In this document: one piece after another, positions 62,921 to 64,000 of the stretch
Layout: each line of letters begins with the position of its first letter
Position numbering within the stretch: position 1 is the stretch's first letter
Source: JBCCTX01 sp964468435
GTDB taxonomy: Bacteria > Bacteroidota > Bacteroidia > J057
Reading direction: 5' to 3'
NCBI GenBank assembly: GCA_964468435.1
Contig: CAYXVE010000006.1
Coordinates: 82,761-146,760 of the forward strand
DNA length: 64,000 bases
The notes under the pieces: model-generated
Databases searched by the model: none
The model's input: the letters and a program-made list of their open reading frames with translations, nothing else
Told to the model about the DNA's origin: nothing
Program-made: the position numbers and the translations under genes

Positions 62921-64000
62921 ATGTCCCGGACCTCGCAGGTAGATCAAATATCCCTGAAGCGTTGTCCGGGGCAATTCTTTATTTCTTATCTCATACCGGC
63001 TCTAGTACTTTCTGGTCTGGTTTTGATAGAGACGCTGAGTCATACCTATTGGCTCCAGAGTTATGACAAAAGCTGGGTTTCCATCCTATATTTGCTATCA
63101 GGTTTGGGGATTGGTATCATTCCATTGTATTGGCGGCCTGTTTCAACGGTTTCTTCAAACGGATGGTTTGTAAGTATGGTAACCCGGATTCTCTGGATAG
63201 CAGGTCTCATATATGCCGGCTATAACCTGCATCTGAAATCTCCTTGGATTTTCGGTGAATTTCCTATCGATATCCGTATTGCAGATATGTTGCCTGTGAT
63301 GCGCGTCATGGGTAGGCGTTTTTTAAGTGGTTCTGAAGTCTATGCTGACATACCTGAGTTCTGGGGCGGCACCTTTCCGATTTACCTTCCTGCCTTCTGG
63401 ATGCCCTATCTGCCATCGTTGATCTATGATTTTGAAATGCGCTGGATCAGCGAGTTATTTATCCTGGCTGGCTGTGTGCTGACCTTTAGCGTCATGGATA
63501 TACGCTTTAGGCATCGTCCGATGACACTGTTGGCGTTGATTCCTTTGCTAATCATCATTTGCTTTGTGATGAACACCGACTTCCGGCTAGTGGCCATAAG
63601 CCAGGAGGGAATCGCCATAGGGTATTACCTCTTCCTCGCCTATGCACTGACCACCCGCAATGCCTATCTGCAAGGGCTAGCTATAGCACTTTGTCTGCTT
63701 AGCAGGTATTCCTTCATGTTTTGGGTACCTATGTATCTGACCTATATTTTTATATTCCACTCCCGGCGTGAGGCCATTCTTATCGCAGGTATTACCTTAC
63801 TTATCTGGATGGCGCTGATGTTTTATACGGGAGCGATCTTTCATGTAGACTTTTTCCTGGAAATGCCCCGCATTTATCTGGAATCTGTTCAGAACCCTGG
63901 AAATAGCTGGAAGTATAATCCCATCTTTCAGGACAGTCTGGGCATGGCGCGATTTTTTGGGGTAGAAAACATTACTACGATGCACCGAAGCCTGTTTGTC
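62921..64000 (+). CDS. Polytopic membrane protein, GT-C-like, cut by the window edge
   Basis: I translated the frame from the ATG at 62921, which starts 3 bases after the FKBP stop; it stays open to the end of the window (360 codons). About eight hydrophobic segments are visible. Order and spacing of landmarks match the gene at 14754-16076: IRIADMLPVMRVMGRRFL in an external loop, then aromatic YLPAFWMPYLP, and LCLLSRYSFMFWVPMYL. Such loops with Asp followed by aromatic residues are typical of lipid-linked sugar transferases of the GT-C fold; the donor is unknown. Its FKBP neighbour may only share a transcript. Confidence 0.7.
   Translation, partial: MSRTSQVDQISLKRCPGQFFISYLIPALVLSGLVLIETLSHTYWLQSYDKSWVSILYLLSGLGIGIIPLYWRPVSTVSSNGWFVSMVTRILWIAGLIYAGYNLHLKSPWIFGEFPIDIRIADMLPVMRVMGRRFLSGSEVYADIPEFWGGTFPIYLPAFWMPYLPSLIYDFEMRWISELFILAGCVLTFSVMDIRFRHRPMTLLALIPLLIIICFVMNTDFRLVAISQEGIAIGYYLFLAYALTTRNAYLQGLAIALCLLSRYSFMFWVPMYLTYIFIFHSRREAILIAGITLLIWMALMFYTGAIFHVDFFLEMPRIYLESVQNPGNSWKYNPIFQDSLGMARFFGVENITTMHRSLFV

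Overview
The window reads as a chromosomal segment of a Bacteroidota bacterium, most likely of the Saprospiria/Saprospiraceae type. The signs are a type IX secretion (T9SS) C-terminal sorting domain, family members largely confined to the phylum (DUF2851, DUF4112, DUF721 beside recF, an OMP_b-brl_3 receptor with a carboxypeptidase-regulatory N-terminus), near absence of Shine-Dalgarno sequences, and -7 boxes of the TAnnTTTG type. The lineage is inferred from gene content, not from a marker tree. No insertion sequence, phage, CRISPR array or rRNA was seen; one tRNA (Val, GAC) is present.

Layout. 1-4.7 kb: housekeeping (glnS cut by the left edge, a DUF721 gene, recF, a phosphohexomutase). 4.7-8.7 kb: a 1331-residue secreted repeat protein with a recent 399-bp tandem triplication and a T9SS tail. 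9.3-10.3 kb: a secreted 13-repeat MORN protein. 11-16 kb: a predicted outer-membrane barrel abutting a DUF2851 gene, a dicarboxylate symporter and a polytopic membrane protein. 16.2-19.5 kb: UbiA-type phosphoribosyltransferase, yceD-rpmF (with a zinc-less L32) and an isolated nuoF. 19.7-27.8 kb: a neighbourhood that looks aimed at peptidoglycan fragments and D-amino-acid dipeptides (DUF1611/DgcN-like, dipeptide epimerase, a GH3 plus beta-lactamase-type fusion, an M19 dipeptidase), with the tRNA and a DUF2520 gene in between.

27.9-43.6 kb is the main accessory block: a mostly unidirectional exopolysaccharide locus with an acyltransferase, an HPt protein and a single-domain response regulator, an initiating sugar transferase, an acyltransferase fused in frame to a half-length TolC-like protein, a Wzc-like chain-length protein with a worn-out kinase domain, an O-antigen-ligase/Wzy-type protein, five glycosyltransferases, a methyltransferase and a previously hidden 40-residue membrane peptide. 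No Wza-type export protein and no Wzx-type flippase is visible inside it, so the TolC-like part is the only outer-membrane exit candidate in the window. A sulfotransferase follows just beyond a VWA gene on the opposite strand.

45.9-64 kb: a tandem-domain AAA ATPase, a glucose dehydrogenase with an Asp zinc ligand next to a GH63-type glucosidase, an MDR oxidoreductase, an AraC regulator followed by an outer-membrane receptor, a zinc-ribbon protein translationally coupled to a DUF4112 protein, a secreted beta-propeller and amidohydrolase pair, an orphan DUF58 protein, a secreted FKBP and, running off the right edge, a membrane protein paralogous to the one at 14.8-16.1 kb. All functional statements rest on motif recognition by eye; no database search was run.
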